Origin: Halocafeteria seosinensis
Lineage: Eukaryota; Sar; Bigyra; Bicosoecida
NCBI GenBank assembly: GCA_001687465.1
Contig: LVLI01000194.1
Location: 124,001 to 188,000, forward strand
Length of the DNA stretch: 64,000 nt
Direction of reading: 5' to 3'
The position numbers and the translations under genes are program-made. Position 1 is the first letter of the stretch, and every line of letters starts with the position of its first letter. The notes under the pieces are model-generated. The model was not told where the DNA came from, made no database searches, and worked only from the letters and a program-made list of their open reading frames with translations. Below are positions 21,846-32,507 of this stretch, piece by piece.

Positions 21846-23507
21846 CTATGTTGTCCGTTTTTCTCCAAGCGCAACGTAGGCAGACAACGCTTCACTGGAT
21901 GTGACTGTTGTATCGGCCTGCGTGTCCTGGAAATATAACAAAGAACTCAAAGGATCAGGACCGGGTAGTCGAAAAGGCCCTGCCGTTTCAATAAAATGCC
22001 TTGCTTCATTGAATGCGGTAAGGAATGAGTCGGCATTCTGAGACCATTTTTCGTTGCTTGCGTTTAATGCCTCATCTCCAACTATCTCCAAACTTCCCGG
22101 GAGATCGCCAAAGAATGGGGGCGCTACATTGTATTTGTTGATCCACCAAGAGTACACATCTAGTCTAGGACCATCTGCGGCTATTCCAGCAGGAGGGGGA
22201 GCCGAGAATATGGCAAAGATCCAGGCATATTTTCGCAGGAGGGCGCTATCGGACAAATCCGGAGCAACCAGTTGTGACCCTGCGGTAGTATTCGTCCAGC
22301 CTTTTTGAGCTAGCGCTGTCGTACTTGCATTGCCCTCCTCTTGTGTCGTTTTTCGAGTAGTACATTTTCTGGAGAACGAAGCCGACGACTGCAGCGTCAA
22401 GGTGTCTGCAATTCTAATGAGGGATCCATCTGTGTGTAGACTCTCATCCTCCGGTGCCTGTGGTGTTGTGGAAGAAGCAAAATGAGTTAGAGGTGTAGGT
22501 TTCATGTCCCCGCCTGCCACTCGCTTCCGAGAGAACCGATTCCAAATAAATTCACCAGAGCGAACTAGGGATGTCTTTTGGTTGTCCGCATATGAGTGGT
22601 AAAGCTGACTGAATTCATACCTTAGCGGATAAAGCTGAGAGGACGATGATACGACCAGAACGCGTTTTCCTGCATCCAAAGAAAGCTCATGCACGATTCT
22701 CGAGAGATACTTTGCTCTCACCGAGTTCAAGAGAGGAGAAAACTTCAGCATTCTCATGAACTCTTGCGGGGCACGATTCGCAAGTTGTCGAAAGTGCTTA
22801 GTGGTGGCGGCGTGAATTAGTGCCCCTAACTGCATGAAATTTAGCGTTCTAACTAAAAAGCCAAACATCCTCGATGTAGGCAAGTCTCCAATAATGACTC
22901 TAGATTCATAACCTAAGCTCCTCGAGTTCAAATGAGTATTCACTAACGCGGTAAGCCTTTCGCAGTACAAATCGGCGTCCGCATTCCAGCGGACTAATTT
23001 CCCCGTCGTTGTTTCACTTTCTATTGTATCCGAGCAAACTGGTCCAGACGCCATAAGCTCGAGATCTTCCGGGTCCATCGTGATATCGCTTAACGTAGCT
23101 GGTTGAGGCGATACCAAATATAAGTCTTTCCATTTTGTGCCATTTAAATTCTCCGTGTTGCCCAAGTCCTTGCCCCATTCTAGTTCCGAGTCATACTTGT
23201 TGAGTGACCTCATATAGCAGGAGTTATCTGGCCTATCTTCCACCACCACATAGTCAGGCGAAAACTCGACCACAGCTCGAGCGACAGCTTCTGAAGTAGA
23301 TCTGTAGCCGGGAGCCCCACAGATGACTCGGGTGTTTTTGGTTAACTGCAGTATATGCGGCGCATACGGCAGATGGCGCGCCCGTTCCACTTGGCCGAGT
23401 AAGGGGCCTTTAGGCCCCTTATCTCGTGTGAATAAGGTGTTCTTGGGTCTCTTTAAATACTGTTTTTGGGCTTGTTGAAACCAGTGTCTGGAACTCTGCT
23501 GGCCCAT
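21846..23507 (-). CDS. TraB-like domain protein
   Basis: Intronless 553-residue frame starting MGQQSSRHWFQQAQ. The middle region has the layout of TraB/PrgY-type domains. An early beta-strand and glycine turn (NTRVICGAPGYRSTSEAV) is followed by an acidic strand, SPDYVVVEDRP. Then come VIIGDLPTSRMFGFLVRTLN, a long helical stretch, and a late strand KRVLVVSSSSQL in the position of the usual VAVVGAGH. The usual glycine-histidine of the last motif is absent, so any catalytic role is doubtful. Eukaryotic TraB-domain proteins are linked to mitochondrial and ER-contact functions (family knowledge). The N-terminus is basic and could be an organelle signal. Its ATG lies only 28 bp from that of the divergent methyltransferase gene. 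Confidence 0.5.
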   Translation of the reverse strand: MGQQSSRHWFQQAQKQYLKRPKNTLFTRDKGPKGPLLGQVERARHLPYAPHILQLTKNTRVICGAPGYRSTSEAVARAVVEFSPDYVVVEDRPDNSCYMRSLNKYDSELEWGKDLGNTENLNGTKWKDLYLVSPQPATLSDITMDPEDLELMASGPVCSDTIESETTTGKLVRWNADADLYCERLTALVNTHLNSRSLGYESRVIIGDLPTSRMFGFLVRTLNFMQLGALIHAATTKHFRQLANRAPQEFMRMLKFSPLLNSVRAKYLSRIVHELSLDAGKRVLVVSSSSQLYPLRYEFSQLYHSYADNQKTSLVRSGEFIWNRFSRKRVAGGDMKPTPLTHFASSTTPQAPEDESLHTDGSLIRIADTLTLQSSASFSRKCTTRKTTQEEGNASTTALAQKGWTNTTAGSQLVAPDLSDSALLRKYAWIFAIFSAPPPAGIAADGPRLDVYSWWINKYNVAPPFFGDLPGSLEIVGDEALNASNEKWSQNADSFLTAFNEARHFIETAGPFRLPGPDPLSSLLYFQDTQADTTVTSSEALSAYVALGEKRTT

Positions 23508-23535
23508 TCTCGGCTTATATCATACACAATGCTTA

Positions 23536-24518
23536 ATGAATTGTTTGTACATGATTACTTATCTAACTAACAAGATGGCGCTCATACCGTTTAGCTATAA
23601 CAATCCCTATACGGACACATTGAGGCTGTCGGAAAGACTCTTTGATATTCATCACCCATGTTCACAGCAGCAACCGGGGTCTAATGAGGCGACAGAGATG
23701 ACGACGACGACATTACGCATCAAACAGGACTATAAAGAAGACGGAAAAGGTGGGACGAAATTAGGCTTTGGAGCGTCGGTGTACAACTCGGCGGTGGCAC
23801 TTGCCAAATACCTCGAACAGAATCCGTACGTCGACGATATAATAGGTGATTATTATACTCTGCAGCAAGCTGGAAAACTGCGGTATACACAGGTATTTAG
23901 TTCGAGGCAAACGAGTGCTGGAGTTAGGTGCTGGTCTGGGTATGACTTCCATCGCAGCCAGTCTATTAGGAGCGTCGACAGTCATTGTCACAGACGGCGA
24001 TGACGAATTATTGGACGGGAAAACAAAAGAGAACGTCCACCTCAATCTTGGAGACGAGTCCCTACAAGATGGCCGAATCCAGATTTCTAGACTTTATTGG
24101 TATGTGTCACATACTATATGTCACTGACAACCGTAGCAACCATTTGAATTACTCTCTCTCTTCCTTTTGGCACACCCATTCCAGGGGAGAAAAGGACGAT
24201 ATATCCCGATTCCGAAACAAGCAGGACATAGTTATTGCGGCCGATGTCGCTGCGCTTCCATATGAACATGCGTATAGAGAGTTGCTGCATACGTGCCGTG
24301 ACTTATGCTACCCTCATAGCAGCAATTCTGAGTTCCCTGATATGCTACTCGCCTATCGTAGGCGACACTATACAGAAACACAATTCTTTGATCAGTTAGA
24401 AAAGTCCTTCCACATAAAAAGGGTGCCACAGGAATGTATGCACGCTGACTTTCGTGATGGCACCCTAGATATCATGCAGTGCTGGTTAAGGCGAGAAGGG
24501 ACCACTTCCCGTTCCTAG
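23536..24518 (+). CDS. METTL21/METTL23-type lysine methyltransferase family protein
   Basis: Three exons (23536-23845, 23901-24099, 24185-24518) restore one frame. The protein has GFGASVYNSAVALAKYLEQN, the SAM-binding motif I VRGKRVLELGAGLGMTSI, the acidic strand VIVTDGDDELL, and a post-motif RLYWGEKDD...QDIVIAADVAAL. These match Methyltransferase_16, the seven-beta-strand protein lysine methyltransferases. The substrate is not predictable. Two starts are possible, 23536 and 23575 (MALIPFSYNNPYTD). The second leaves a tighter N-terminus and widens the promoter shared with the TraB-like gene to 67 bp. Confidence 0.85.
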
Positions 24519-24595
24519 AATACACTATGCTCAGAATGCTACCATCTTCCATTGTCGTTAAGCCAACCCATCCATGTTGATATAAACCAAGGAGT

Positions 24596-25004
24596 TTACT
24601 TCTTCTTGTCTGCTTCCGCTTGTTGGGATGCCTCGAATGCCCACATCTCATGCACGAACCTGCAGCACTTAATTGCGCATTGCAAGGAAAGGCGATGACA
24701 CGCACCCCAAAGACAAAACATACCAGTTCACTGAGGCTAACAGGCCGATTCCAAGTCCTCCCAATGCGTAGACGTGGATATTACCGTAGCCGATGAGAAT
24801 TGTAAAGACGAGGCACAAGAGCATGCCTACTGTCGCAATGTTGATCACCAGGAGCAGTCCCGGGGCTGTCCCTGGAGTAATGATGCTGTCCCAGATTCTC
24901 TCCCCCAAGTTGGCTACCGAATGAAGCGACGATTCCTGCTGCTTGCCGGCTTCAGTGCGCACTTGCTGGTGTTGCTGCTGATCTCCTTCCTTGGTCGAAG
25001 ACAT
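24596..25004 (-). CDS. Pkr1-like V-ATPase assembly factor
   Basis: Two exons (25004-24724, 24659-24596) give about 114 residues. MSSTKEGDQQQ opens a polar N-terminus. Next come IWDSIITPGTAPGLLLVINI, a first membrane helix (TVGMLLCLVFTILIGYG), NIHVYALGGLGIGLLASVNW and, across the splice, NWFVHEMWAFEAS with a lysine-rich end (ADKKK). The ITPGT and NIH...NWFV motifs are those of Pkr1, an ER membrane protein needed for assembly of the V-ATPase Vo sector in yeast. The 117 bp to the start of ERCC1 is a likely shared promoter. Confidence 0.85.
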
Positions 25005-25121
25005 TTTGTTAGGATTAGATGAGTTGTCAAGATTTCCAGTTTCCCTTTTCATACAGTATAAAATTCCTCCCAACACTATTGTAAGGATGCTGTAACTAAC
25101 AAGACCTGAGAAATTTACGTC

Positions 25122-26344
25122 ATGTCTTCCACCAATAATTCGGCAGCGGCAGCGGCTTCGGCCTCCACTTCCTCCACAACTTCGAACGGTGGTCGCCAAA
25201 GTTTCAAGGAAGCCTTCGCGTTTGTACGAGCGTCTTCTCACTACCAGGCCAGCACTGCAAGTACAGCACATAGCAGCGCTTCGGCGTCATCTACCTCGCG
25301 AACGGAGCACCAGCGAGACTCAAGGTATCCCAATGTTCGAGTGTCGACTTTGCCGGCGGAAGTTCGCGGTGGATCGTTTCCATTGTTGGTCAATGAACGA
25401 CAGCGTGGAAACCCTGTATTACAGCACATTAAACGGGTCGTGTGGGAATTCGCTCCCGTGCGTCCCGACTATGTTATGAGTAAGTCAGCAGATTCCAGAG
25501 GCAGATTCTCGCAACAGCAACGACATTCCTGTGTGATGACTTCAGGTCGTACCTCCTGTGCATTATTTCTAAGTATACGATACCATTTGTTGCATCCAAA
25601 CTATATATTCGAAAGAATGAGGGATTTAAAGCAAAGCTATGAACTGCGGATTTTAATCGTCCTGGTTGATGTAGACGACTGCGACGAACCATTGCGCAAC
25701 ATCTGCAACCTGGCGTGTATGTCTGAGTTCACAGCCATTCTTTCCTGGACAGCTAAAGAAGCAGCAAGGTACGATTGGGCCACTTTGTTTTCCGATTACG
25801 TCTTCATTATTGTATTGCTAATTCGAAAGTAATTGTTCACAGGTACTTGGAGACCTTTAAAGCTTATGAAAAGAAAGCACCTGAGGACATCCAAGGCAAG
25901 ACCGACAACTCCTACACCTCTCAGTTCGCTGAAGTAATGACAAAAATTAGAGGTATCAATAAAACCGATAGTAGTACACTCATGTCAGAGTTCAGCAACT
26001 TAGCCGGTGTATCAGGAGCAGACCCGGACTCTCTGTCACAATGCCCGGGCTTTGGCGATAAGAAGGTTCAAAATGTGCTTAGCGCAATGCACAAGCCTTT
26101 CTCCTCTTCTGGACCTTCAAATATCCAACGCAGAAAAGTGGGAATGGAATCGGTAAATCAATGGAGGTCTAGGTCACAGCGCTCGAGTCGCAAAGAAGCC
26201 TACGATCCAAAGGAAGACGAAGACTATCGACCAAGCTCCGTCGCTGATCAACGTGGTTCGGAGGATCATCGTTCAACTCCACATGCCTACGAAGACATCA
26301 CATCTTCGAATGCTGCTGAGAAAGAAGTAATTGAACTCGCATGA
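25122..26344 (+). CDS. ERCC1: ERCC1 / Rad10 DNA repair nuclease subunit
   Basis: Non-catalytic partner of XPF in the 5' nuclease of nucleotide excision and interstrand crosslink repair. Three exons (25122-25479, 25546-25768, 25843-26344) give 360 residues. A serine/alanine-rich N-terminus is followed by the central domain (NERQRGNPVLQHIKRVVWEF, RTSCALFLSIRYHLLHPNYI, LRILIVLVDVDDCDEPLRN). The tandem helix-hairpin-helix region follows: KIRGINKTDSSTLMSEFSNL, DPDSLSQCPGFGDKKVQN, with a C-terminal tail beyond the usual end. Motifs and order match ERCC1 throughout. The stop codon is 33 bp from that of the convergent kinase gene. Confidence 0.95.
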
Positions 26345-26377
26345 GGACCCATCCCTTATTCTGTTTTTTCCCTCACA

Positions 26378-28043
26378 TTAGTAATGCAACGACCTTTGCG
26401 ATTTCAGAGGACGACCCGAGGTCAAGGGTTGTTGGGGATCCTCGGCACTGTGAGGAGCCGATGAACGTCCTGTTGAGGGAGTACTGGGCGTCGCTGGTCC
26501 AGTCGGTTGTAGATATGGGTGTTTCAAAGCCTCATGCGCTGAAATCCTGTGTTTAGGATCAAGGTGGAGCATCTTCTGGAGTAAATCAAGAGCTTCTTCA
26601 GGTACATCCGGGACCACAAACTTCAGTGGTTTTGACGGCCACTGTGGAAACCAAGTCTTGAATTGAGGTAACTTCGTAATACCTGGCCAACTGTTCTCTG
26701 TGGGTGTGCCGAGAACTCTGCAAGTTTCGTCAGTGGAGTTGAATACAAGCTTGGCAACAATGTAGACTGGCAGCAGTTCGAACGCATACCTGAAAATTCT
26801 AAATATTTGATCGATTTCAGAATCCCCCGGGAATAAGATCTTCCTTGTAAGAAGTTCATACAGTAAGCACCCGGCACTCCAAACATCGATAGCGGTAGTG
26901 TAGTGACTCTCTCCCAGCAGGATTTCTGGTGCTCGGTACCAGAGGGTAACCACCTCATGAGTATACTGTCGGATAGGGATCCCAAACACACGACTGAGGC
27001 CAAAATCAGCAAGTTTTACGCATCCGTCATTACCAAGTAATATATTTTGTGGCTGCGGAAGGAGAAACAGCGTAATCGGCAAGCTTACCTCGTTCATGAA
27101 GGATTTGCTTTCTTACCTTTATATCTCTGTGAATCACAATATTGGCATGGCAGTAAGCCAATGCTCGCAATAGCTGTCTTATGACAGACTGCAATTGACA
27201 TGAATTTTGTTGATGGGTTAAATTGGAAATAAATCCATGAGACGGGACAAAGCCTACCTTAATTATGGCTTCTGAGAGTGGTGCTGTGCCATAGCTATCC
27301 AATGCCTTACGCAGATCTGCAACGGACAATACGGGCTCATATGTGAATAAACGATTTATTCAGACGAAAAGGAGGCCGACTACATAGGAAGCAAATAGTG
27401 GTCAATTTTCCTCGATTCCTCGTTCTCTTCAACTTCGGACTAGAATTCCTTTACTACCTCGGGACGGAATATAGCTTCGATTCCTTTCCCTTATTTCGGC
27501 GCTCTTACGCTACGTCTTACGGAGAAACAAACTTACCAGTGTAAAGATATTCAAAGCACATCCACAATGTGGAGGACTCATCATCTATGATAGCTTCATT
27601 GAGACTCACAATGTTGGGGTGCCGGAGTCTCTTGAGGATAGATATTTCACGCATCGCCGTGGATGGAATCCCTTCATCTTCCATCACAATACGCACTCGT
27701 TTTAGTGCTACTAGTTTGTTAGGGTCATCGTCACGTAATGCCAAGTCTTTGGCGCAATATACAGTCCCATAAGTTCCCTGAAACATGGAAAAGGAATTTT
27801 TTGAGTTTCAAAGGAGAATTGGGAACACTCAAACAAAAGGAATTCCTCGTTTCCTCGGCGATCCGATGATATCAATTATTTACAACATACCTGTCCTATA
27901 CGATTTATTCGTTCATATCGTTTTATCCCAGGCCCAAGTGTCTGCTTCGTTTCAAACGTGTCCGTAGTATCTTCTTTTTGAGAAGGCGCGGCGAGCTTTG
28001 ACCGGCGACACAAGTTGGAGGAATTTCTAGTTCTTTTCATCAT
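26378..28043 (-). CDS. Cyclin-dependent kinase (CDK1/2/A type, PSTAMRE)
   Basis: Serine/threonine kinase of the cell-cycle CDK group. Exons join to YERINRIGQ/GTYGTVYCAKD (glycine loop), LVALKRVRI (catalytic lysine), cyclin-binding helix GIPSTAMREISILKRL (PSTAIRE with Ile to Met), YLYT/DLRKAL, VIHRDIK/PQNILL (catalytic loop), KLADFGLSRVFG (DFG), THEVVTLWYRAPEILLG (activation-loop Thr), and IFR/VLGTPTENSWPG. The ATG at 28043 gives a basic N-terminal extension of about 45 residues before the kinase. A 30-residue serine/proline tail follows HPYLQP. At least five introns of 60-100 bp. The glycine loop keeps GxGxxG but lacks the usual Thr-Tyr pair upstream spacing changes. Which CDK class (A or B) is unresolved. 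Confidence 0.9.
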
Positions 28044-28553
28044 GTTTCTCTTCCACGTCTGATAGATTGTCTGTTTTACATCTATATATACAGTAGCCTT
28101 TTATCAATGATTTGATCCGAGTTTCAACAAAAAGAAGAGCGGTGTATCTCGTCCCAAGTAGCTAAAACTCAGGCATCCTCCTGTCAGAGAAAAACCCTGC
28201 CTCCGTAATAGCGGACACAATAACAATTATACCGATCAAGCAAAATGAGATATGCTATGTGCTTTCTATCAAGTTATTCACCTAGCTAATCATACCCAAC
28301 AGGGGTTGTATATCAACACTAGAGGAAGGGAATCACTTGGGGTATCTTGTTTGAAAGGAGTACACTGCAGACATCGTTTGAATTTTAACTTCACAGTCAA
28401 GCCTTGACTCAAAAGCTCCAAGGCTAAGATCAAGAATCGAGTACTCCTGCCATGGATCCTCGTTTATTTTTATATCCATGAATACACTAGGAACGACTGC
28501 GTCGCAACCCCATGGGTAGCTATCCTAACTCAGCATGTTGAAGTGGTGTCGTC
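28044..28553. other. Intergenic region, no gene seen
   Basis: About 510 bp between the start of the CDK gene and the stop of the ArfGAP gene. No RNA gene or splice-consistent frame is visible. Confidence 0.6.
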
Positions 28554-30827
28554 TCAGAAGAAGTCAAAGGGGTTGTCTTCCTCCACATCTTCATTTTGGT
28601 TCTGTCCAGCACCTTGATGCAAGCTATTATCAGCTTCAGTGCTAGTAGCAATTTGATAAGAATATTGAGGCGGAGTGTGAGCAGGCTCACCATTATAGTG
28701 GTTCCGGTTCGATTTCTGCTGAGGGTTAGGCAATTCGACTCCAAGGTCAGCCGTCAAATTGGCGAACGCTGCAAAACCCGACATCGATGATGCTACGAAA
28801 CTCATGCATGAAAAACAAGATGTCACTTACGGTCCGGAGAGTTTTGTTTCTGTGGGGTGGCATTAGTGGAATCAGGGGTAACGAAATCGTTGACTGAAGG
28901 AGGTGGTGAGGTAGGCCCATAGTTCCTCGCACGCGCTCCGGCTTCATGGAATGGATCCCCCGGGGACTGATACGTTCCATGAGGAGTTGGATGAGGTGGA
29001 GTAGCCTCACCAAGTTGCCCTTGGGGCATCCCATATGGCTGTCCACCGTAGGGATAGTATGCTTGTGGAGGGAATCCTTGTGACCCAGACGGATACATTG
29101 ACGCTCCATTCTGGTAGTATGCGGCCTGCGGTGGGAAGCCCTGAGAACTCTGCGGAGGCGCTCCAAACTGCTGCTGGTATTGGTACGCCGGGTGCTGGGG
29201 TGGAACACCGCGTGGTCCCATTCCCGGGTAACCCTGAGGAGGCATTTGTGGAGGTGGACTACCACCTGGAGGGCCTTGTTGTGGTGCATATCCGTAGCCT
29301 CTCGGAGGGCCTCCTTGCGGCGGCATCCCTGCAGCAGGTACTTGCTGCGGAGGGTAAGCCATCTGATGAGGATGTGAGCCCATTCCGTACTGTTGGGGGA
29401 GCTGGTTCGGATGGCTAGGAGGCGCTTGTGGCATTTGTGGTGGTGGTGGTGGTTGCTGTTGCTCCTGCATTGAGGGAATTTCTTCCATAATTTCATCAAA
29501 CGCACTCATTGGGTCATCCCGCTTATCTGAGGCTTCTTCTTGTTGTTGTTGCTGCTGCTGAGGAGCAGGTGGCAGATTTGCTGAAGTTATGCGGCCTGTA
29601 CTGGTTTGTTGAGTCGTTTCAGGTCCTCCGAAGGAGGTCCACTCATCATCATGATGGCCATGAGAAAGCTGATTCGATTGCGGTATATCGTCAGTAGCAA
29701 ACGGGTCGGCATTCCCCTGCTCAAAGTCTGTTGCCCAATCATTAGCCTGTGGTTTATTAGCTTGCGGAGCTGGTGCGGGCTGCTCAAAAGGGTCTTCGAA
29801 CGTTGCTTCCCACTCAACTCCAGTGTTGGCGCTTGCTTGGCCACCAGCATTTTTAGGGTTGTGAGAAGCACTAGCAGGGGTCTTACGCTGCTGTTGGTGA
29901 TTCGCGGCGCTGAAGTCGACTTCCCAATTGGAACCCTGGGATGACGGTGCACCCATCCCAAAGACATCATCAATATCATTAGCTTGCTGACTCGGTTGTT
30001 GGGATGAGTGTGGCTTAGAGGAATGCTGATCCCCAGAAGGTCTCCGAATGCCGGAGGGCTTGCGCTGCGGCTTAGGGTGTGTCCCCTTTGGTTTCTCATC
30101 GAAGCCTTCCCCCCACGGGTCCGATTGGGTCGCATCCTGAGAATCAAAGTTAAACCCGGAAGTGTCTCCCTTTGAATTGGATTTTGGAGTCGACGATACA
30201 CTGTGGCGGCTTGAGCCGGTGCCATGTTTCTTCTTGCTTGCCCCTTCAGGGTCATACCACCTGCAGACACAGCAGAGGGGCACATCACCGCCATGCTCCC
30301 ACCTTTCATCAACTATACACTAAACATACTTCTTGTCTATATACTTTGCCTGGATATGAGCTTTCTTCGCGGCGATATCGCCATCGTTAAAATGAGGCAA
30401 GTTACTGTCGTCCCACTTAGCAAGCCAGATCTTGCGCGCTTCCTTGTTACCAATTAGTCCATTGATTTCCTCCTGTTTGAATGAACCTAGACCTAGACCC
30501 TTAACACGAAAATTGAAAGAGCGCCTGCAATGCAAAGTTTCGATTCGGCTGCTTGTACGGAAGGGCTGGGCTGCTAAAGTGTGAACACGTACAGAATTCC
30601 ACTACACTCTTCACACACAAACGTTCCGTGAGTCACGCAAATATATCGCGGACCCTGCACACCACACACGAGGTCAAAATCGAAACTAAAGATGTGAGAA
30701 AGCCTTACACAAAGCGTTCCTAGGAGGACGATGAGTTACAAACCTGTGTTTGGCATTCAAAGCAATACTTGTTCGATTTCTTCTTCTTAAGATCCTTTAG
30801 CTGCCCTTCCATGCTTGGCGAACTCAT
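28554..30827 (-). CDS. ArfGAP domain protein with Gln/Pro-rich tail
   Basis: GTPase-activating protein for Arf GTPases, acting in vesicle coat dynamics. Exon 1 (from ATG 30827) ends YCFECQTQ. Exon 2 supplies GPRYICVTHGTFVCEECSGI, completing the CxxC-x16-CxxC zinc finger. Exon 3 adds RVKGLGLGSFKQEEINGLIG and EARKIWLAKWDDSNLPHF. A long disordered region follows with acidic/aromatic repeats (SDPWGEGFD, NWEVDFSA, DWATDFEQ, EWTSFGG) that resemble adaptor/clathrin-binding motifs. Then a Pro/Gln/Gly/Met/Tyr-rich segment precedes the C-terminal NPFDFF, an EH-domain ligand (NPF). The arginine finger region is atypical (ILRSFN for IHRxLG), with the conserved Arg retained. AGFG-like or AGD14-like identity is inferred. 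Confidence 0.88.
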
Positions 30828-31359
30828 GGTTTCTGATGCTTCCTATACTTTTTCCCGGGTTATATGCACTCCCGTGTTGGTCCAAAAACGCAACTTATCA
30901 CAGTGAATAGCCCCCTTATTCAAGAAATGGTGTTCTTTTTCTCCTTGCGGCGTAGGAGTTCTACCGAGGTTTTCAGCTCAACGCACGCCGTATACTCCTC
31001 AGAAAGGAAGGGTTTCGAGTAGAAGCTATGTAATACTATCATGAGAGAGTATATAGACTTCTAACAAAGATACACACCTTCCGTACGAGGCTGGACAAGC
31101 TGCGTTTTCTGGAGGAATCTTTGGCACAAGAAAAGATTGACGTGTTGTCCCTGGCATGCTACTCTCCTTTTCCTAGCGCACTTGTGGATATCAAAGGTGT
31201 TTAAATTTATTGATTGTCCCTTGTATATAGAGAGGACGCTAATTCATTCTTTGAAAAGGGTTTCGGCTGTTGAGAAAGTCTGGAGGCGGCGAAGACGATC
31301 TATAAAGAAGCTCATCCCAGCAGAGTTAGTCTCTCGTCCAGGAAAGTGCTCCTAGCAAC
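30828..31359. other. Intergenic region, divergent promoter
   Basis: About 530 bp between the divergent ArfGAP and proteasome alpha-6 genes. No feature beyond presumed promoters and 5' leaders is visible. Confidence 0.55.
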
Positions 31360-32482
31360 ATGGGTGACGCAGGATACGACCGTCAATTGACGGTCTTTTC
31401 TCCTGAAGGTCGTCTCTTCCAGATTGGTAAGCAGCTACACAAGTTTCTATTCACAAGCTCTCGAGGATTGAGCCATACAGTGGCATAACTACAAAAAGAT
31501 TCTGAAAGGGAGGATACAGGGGAAGATTTCCTCTGCGTACATCGAGGCTTAATGCTATTCACTTAGATATGATTTGGAGCAAAGTAGTGTCCGATAGGTT
31601 TAATAATTTCATGAGGATGGGTGTGTGCAGAGTATGCCTTCAAAGCCGCCAAGAGCAGTGAGATGACATCAGTTGGCGTTCGAGGAAGTGAATGTGTAGT
31701 GTTAGCCACTCAAAAGAAAGTGAAGGTAAGGCTTAAGCGCAATATTGCAGCTACAGTGTAAAATTTAACATATTTTTTTGTGTTCAGGACAACCTGATTG
31801 ATGCTTCATTTGTGACCAATATCTACAAAGTGACAGAGAACTTGGGAGCGGTTATGACAGGAATAGCACGTAAGTAGTTCAGAGCGATCGTAAAAGTCGA
31901 GTTGTTAAATAAAAGCTTTTGGAAACCATTACAGCCGATTCGCGGGCGATGATCCAGCGAGCTCGCCAGAAAGCCGTGAACTTCTTCCATACAAATGGCT
32001 ACGAAATGCCAGTCGAGTTTTTAGCCAAGAAGATGGCTGATGATAATCAGATTTATACACAGTACGCGATGAAGCGAGCTTTCGGTGTTGTTAGTATTTT
32101 AGGTGCTGTGGATGAAGAAAGTGGACCACAATTGTTCCGTGTGGATCCTGCTGGACATTATGTTGGATTCAAAGCTTGTGCCGCCGGTCTTAAGGAGCAG
32201 GAGGCTACTAATTGGCTAGAAAAAAGAGTGCAAGAGAATGCTCAAGCAGATGAGAGGACTGCATTGCATAGGGCAATAAGCTGTTTGCAGACTGTACTAG
32301 GTACGGATTTCCGAAGTGACGAGTTGGAGGTGGCTATCATCCGGAAAGGTGAAAGGTAAGCCTGCCTGCTATCCACAAGCAGGTCTTCACGTTGCTAAGT
32401 ACCTCCCCTATCTTGCAGGTTAAATCGACTCTCTGAAAACGAAATTGATGGCCATTTGACTGCAATAGCGGAAGAAAACTAA
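31360..32482 (+). CDS. 20S proteasome alpha subunit 6 (alpha1)
   Basis: Non-catalytic outer-ring subunit of the 20S proteasome core. Five exons (31360-31426, 31631-31725, 31788-31869, 31935-32355, 32419-32482) give 242 residues. The N-terminal alpha signature is [25 protein letters not shown]. Next come [54 protein letters not shown] and [18 protein letters not shown]. The GYDR start and QIEYAFKA identify alpha-6 (PSMA6/PAA) rather than other alpha subunits. Length is near the usual 246. The first intron, about 200 bp, is the longest here. The stop lies 25 bp from that of WDR82. Confidence 0.94.
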
Positions 32483-32507
32483 GCTGCTCCGAATATAGTG
32501 TCCTCTA

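Noticed and set aside
28747-30312. Two additional long minus-strand frames inside the ArfGAP gene
   Set aside because: They are other frames of the Gln/Pro-rich exon. CAG/CCA repeats avoid stops in all frames.
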